64,000 nucleotides of DNA, from positions 1-64,000 of the forward strand of contig NZ_FOUX01000009.1 of NCBI RefSeq assembly GCF_900114995.1, read 5' to 3'. Below the pieces are notes generated by a model that searched no databases, was not told the DNA's origin, and worked only from the letters and a program-made list of their open reading frames with translations. Origin of the DNA: Chitinophaga sp. YR627. Its GTDB lineage: Bacteria; Bacteroidota; Bacteroidia; Chitinophagales; Chitinophagaceae. Made by a program: the position numbers and the translations under genes. Of this stretch, positions 62,159 to 64,000 are shown piece by piece; the stretch's first letter is position 1; the number at the start of each line of letters is the position of its first letter.

Positions 62159-62899
62159 TCAGTTATATATTTTCGCTTTGATCCACCCCCACCGATGCAG
62201 GCAATGCTGCATACTGACCCTCAATACTCCGAATCCGTAGATACTGCTGCGTTTGAAATTAATACTTGAGGCTTCCTCAAAGTATTTGGTGGGGCAAGTT
62301 ACTTCACCTATTTCATAACCTTTCATAAAAATCTGAGATAACATCTCATTATCAAAGATGAAATCATCATCATTGGCCATGTAATCGATGTTTTTCAGTA
62401 CTTCTCCCGAAAATGCGCGGTATCCCGTGTGATATTCACTGAGCTTTTGTCCGATCAGCAGATTCTGGGCCAATGTCAGGAAGCGGTTTGCCACATACTT
62501 ATAGACAGGCATGCCTCCTCTGAGTGCACCATTGCCCAGGATACGTGAACCAAGCACGACCGGGTACACATCATTGGCAATAATACTACTCATGGCAATA
62601 ATCAGTTTAGGAGTATACTGATAATCCGGGTGTAACATGATCACAATGTCTGCTCCCAGTTCACGGGCCTTGTTATAACAGGATTTCTGGTTTCCTCCAT
62701 AACCTTTGTTGTTGTCATGGCGTACGATGTGTCTGATACCCAATTGCTTTCCTACAGCAACTGTTCCATCCTTACTGGCATCATCCACCAATACGACTTC
62801 ATCAACAATGTCAAAAGGAATTTCGTTGTAGGTTTTCTCTAGTGTCAAAGCGGCGTTGTAGGCAGGCAATACGACCACTATCTTTTTACTATTTATCAT
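62159..62899 (-). CDS. Family 2 glycosyltransferase
   Basis: A 246-residue GT-A enzyme with VVLPAYNAALTLEKTYNEIP, VDDASKDGTV (nucleotide-binding Asp pair) and IVMLHPDYQY with the Asp of the DXD-like site, plus LSEYHTGYRAFSG. The C-terminus has no membrane helix. It resembles the dolichyl-phosphate mannosyltransferase-type branch that transfers sugars to lipid carriers; the acceptor is not known. An upstream TTG-like frame reaches 62932, but the ATG at 62899 follows directly on a -7-like TAACTTTG and fits the family start. Confidence 0.88.
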   Translation of the reverse strand: MINSKKIVVVLPAYNAALTLEKTYNEIPFDIVDEVVLVDDASKDGTVAVGKQLGIRHIVRHDNNKGYGGNQKSCYNKARELGADIVIMLHPDYQYTPKLIIAMSSIIANDVYPVVLGSRILGNGALRGGMPVYKYVANRFLTLAQNLLIGQKLSEYHTGYRAFSGEVLKNIDYMANDDDFIFDNEMLSQIFMKGYEIGEVTCPTKYFEEASSINFKRSSIYGFGVLRVSMQHCLHRWGWIKAKIYN

Positions 62900-62952
62900 G
62901 AAAGTGGGTAAATTTGCGACCAAAGTTAACAAAGTAGTTGAAAGACTGCGGG

Positions 62953-62981
62953 TTTCAACTTATCATAAATTGTTATCTTTG
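62953..62981 (+). promoter_or_regulatory. Promoter for the right-end gene
   Basis: TTTC (62953-62956) and TATCTTTG (62974-62981), 17 nt apart, precede the small ORF and the partial gene at the right end. Confidence 0.5.
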
Positions 62982-63045
62982 TGTAAACACGTTTTTTGGC
63001 ACCATATTTTCATGGATTGTTAAAGAAACGCTAATTAAACATAGC

Positions 63046-63168
63046 ATGCAGAAACAATTACAGGTCGCAACTAAAAGCGGACATCCTTTCGTCGGCTTTG
63101 TGGACAATGTGTATCCTGGTGTGAATGTTATGTTTTTGTCAAATCAGTCTAAAGATCACGCATTTTAA
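63046..63168 (+). CDS. Possible 40-residue upstream small protein
   Basis: An ATG-started frame of 40 residues lies between the promoter-like element and the partial gene, ending four bases before its ATG. It has no signal or recognised motif. The very tight junction would permit translational coupling, but the frame could be chance. Confidence 0.3.
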   Translation: MQKQLQVATKSGHPFVGFVDNVYPGVNVMFLSNQSKDHAF

Positions 63169-63172
63169 TTCT

Positions 63173-64000
63173 ATGAGATATCTGACACTACTACTGATTT
63201 TAATTTCAAGTTTCCATTATGCGAAGGCACAGGAACCGGAAAAACCAAAACCACCTACAACCACAGACGCTGAACTCAGAAATGTGGTGATGCCTCAGGT
63301 AAGGACACAAGACACGACCATCCGCCGGATAATGGAGGAGTTGCAGCGTATTAACGACAGCGACAAACAGAATTCCAATGCTATTCAGGGATTACTGCAG
63401 GGCCGTGAGATTGACAACATTACCAAATATGAACTGATCAGGAATAATATCGTATTCGCCAGCGAAACATATTATCTGCTGAATAAAAAGATCATTGACC
63501 TGAAGTCACGTACCACTACCAACAACCTCGACGTATTCATCACTTCACTGAACAACCCTGAAAGTAAAGAACTGGGTTTCTCTCTGAGTGATCGTATCGT
63601 TGAACTGGTAGAGAAAGTGGTACTGAAAGGTAAAGCGGATAAAAACGAAAAGAATGGCAAGATCGTGGAGTCTACTAAATCCATTATCGCCAGCCCGATC
63701 TTCCAGAGCTTTACTTCCCTGACTCCTCCCCTGGCCATCGCTAACTCTGTGATGAACTTCCTGCACAGCATCAGCGTGAACAACAAGGAGATCAATCAGA
63801 ACACACTGAAAGAGTTCGAAAAAGAACTGAACAAATATGTAGTGTACTATACTGCATTGAACGATGCGAATCAGAAATTCGAGTATGGTCTGAACTTCAA
63901 CAAAGATCAGCTGAACTTACTGCAGGACAACCTGTATGATCATATCATGTTCACCGCCAGTGCACTGAAGTTCCAGCTGCCACAGCGTGGTAACAAGTCT
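63173..64000 (+). CDS. Exported coiled protein of unknown function, cut by window end
   Basis: The first 276 codons of a gene running off the right edge. A signal peptide ends near YAKAQ. Then come a Pro-rich start, a Gln/Asn-rich helical stretch (TIRRIMEELQRINDSDKQNSNAIQGLL), and long amphipathic helices (FEKELNKYVVYYTALNDANQKFEYGLNFNKDQ). A hydrophobic Ala/Ser/Pro-rich stretch (IIASPIFQSFTSLTPPLAIANSVMNF) lies around residues 160-185. No family recognised; it may be an exported or membrane-associated structural protein. Confidence 0.8.
   Translation, partial: MRYLTLLLILISSFHYAKAQEPEKPKPPTTTDAELRNVVMPQVRTQDTTIRRIMEELQRINDSDKQNSNAIQGLLQGREIDNITKYELIRNNIVFASETYYLLNKKIIDLKSRTTTNNLDVFITSLNNPESKELGFSLSDRIVELVEKVVLKGKADKNEKNGKIVESTKSIIASPIFQSFTSLTPPLAIANSVMNFLHSISVNNKEINQNTLKEFEKELNKYVVYYTALNDANQKFEYGLNFNKDQLNLLQDNLYDHIMFTASALKFQLPQRGNKS

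Overview
The window looks like chromosomal DNA of an aerobic member of the Bacteroidota, most likely Chitinophagaceae and Chitinophaga-like. The reasons are a SusC/SusD outer-membrane pair with its own ECF sigma factor and FecR anti-sigma, many Bacteroidota lipoproteins and uncharacterised families, promoters of the Bacteroidota type (TTTG, 17-23 nt, TAnnTTTG), few Shine-Dalgarno sequences and several TTG starts. No rRNA, tRNA, CRISPR array, insertion sequence or phage gene was recognised.

Layout. 0-6.5 kb is housekeeping: dnaG, folA-thyA, a lipocalin-like lipoprotein, proline dehydrogenase and an odd FecR-domain lipoprotein. 6.5-8.1 kb is a visibly A+T-richer accessory patch on the minus strand. 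It holds a DUF6934-like gene followed by three tandem paralogous small ORFs, the middle one frameshifted, with a palindrome and an 11-bp direct repeat in front. 8.1-22.7 kb is one long minus-strand catabolic locus. It runs ECF sigma, FecR, SusC (with STN domain), SusD, RidA, SelA-like PLP enzyme, amidohydrolase, RraA-like aldolase, BASS-type transporter, sugar-phosphate-isomerase-like protein and FAD oxidoreductase. Unusually, all five enzymes from RidA to the isomerase-like protein carry export signals, so the locus reads as a periplasmic degradation route for a non-glycan substrate (probably an N-acylated amino or sugar-acid compound), with the BASS carrier importing the acid product.

22.7-34.6 kb is mixed: an HGSNAT-like acyltransferase, endonuclease V, a SUKH protein, GH29 fucosidase, an OmpA lipoprotein, a nitrilase-family amidase, a PAS-GAF histidine kinase, ExbB/ExbD and peptidase T. 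34.6-43.7 kb holds a cobalamin riboswitch in front of metE, a CWC protein, a thioesterase, a SlyD-like FKBP, a NamZ-like muramidase, fmt, a LysM protein and an rRNA m5C methyltransferase. 43.8-50.4 kb holds a three-gene proton-translocating transhydrogenase, a baeRF protein, an unknown membrane protein and a zinc-less Fpg/Nei glycosylase.

50.5-60.3 kb is an almost complete protoheme pathway: hemH-hemY on the minus strand, and divergently hemA-hemC-hemD-hemE-hemF-hemB-hemL on the plus strand. This covers every step from glutamyl-tRNA to heme, with the oxygen-dependent HemF and HemY enzymes. 60.4-64.0 kb holds a secreted esterase, a methyltransferase, a family 2 glycosyltransferase and an exported coiled protein cut by the window end. 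Most convergent gene pairs are separated by a single hairpin that can terminate on both strands.
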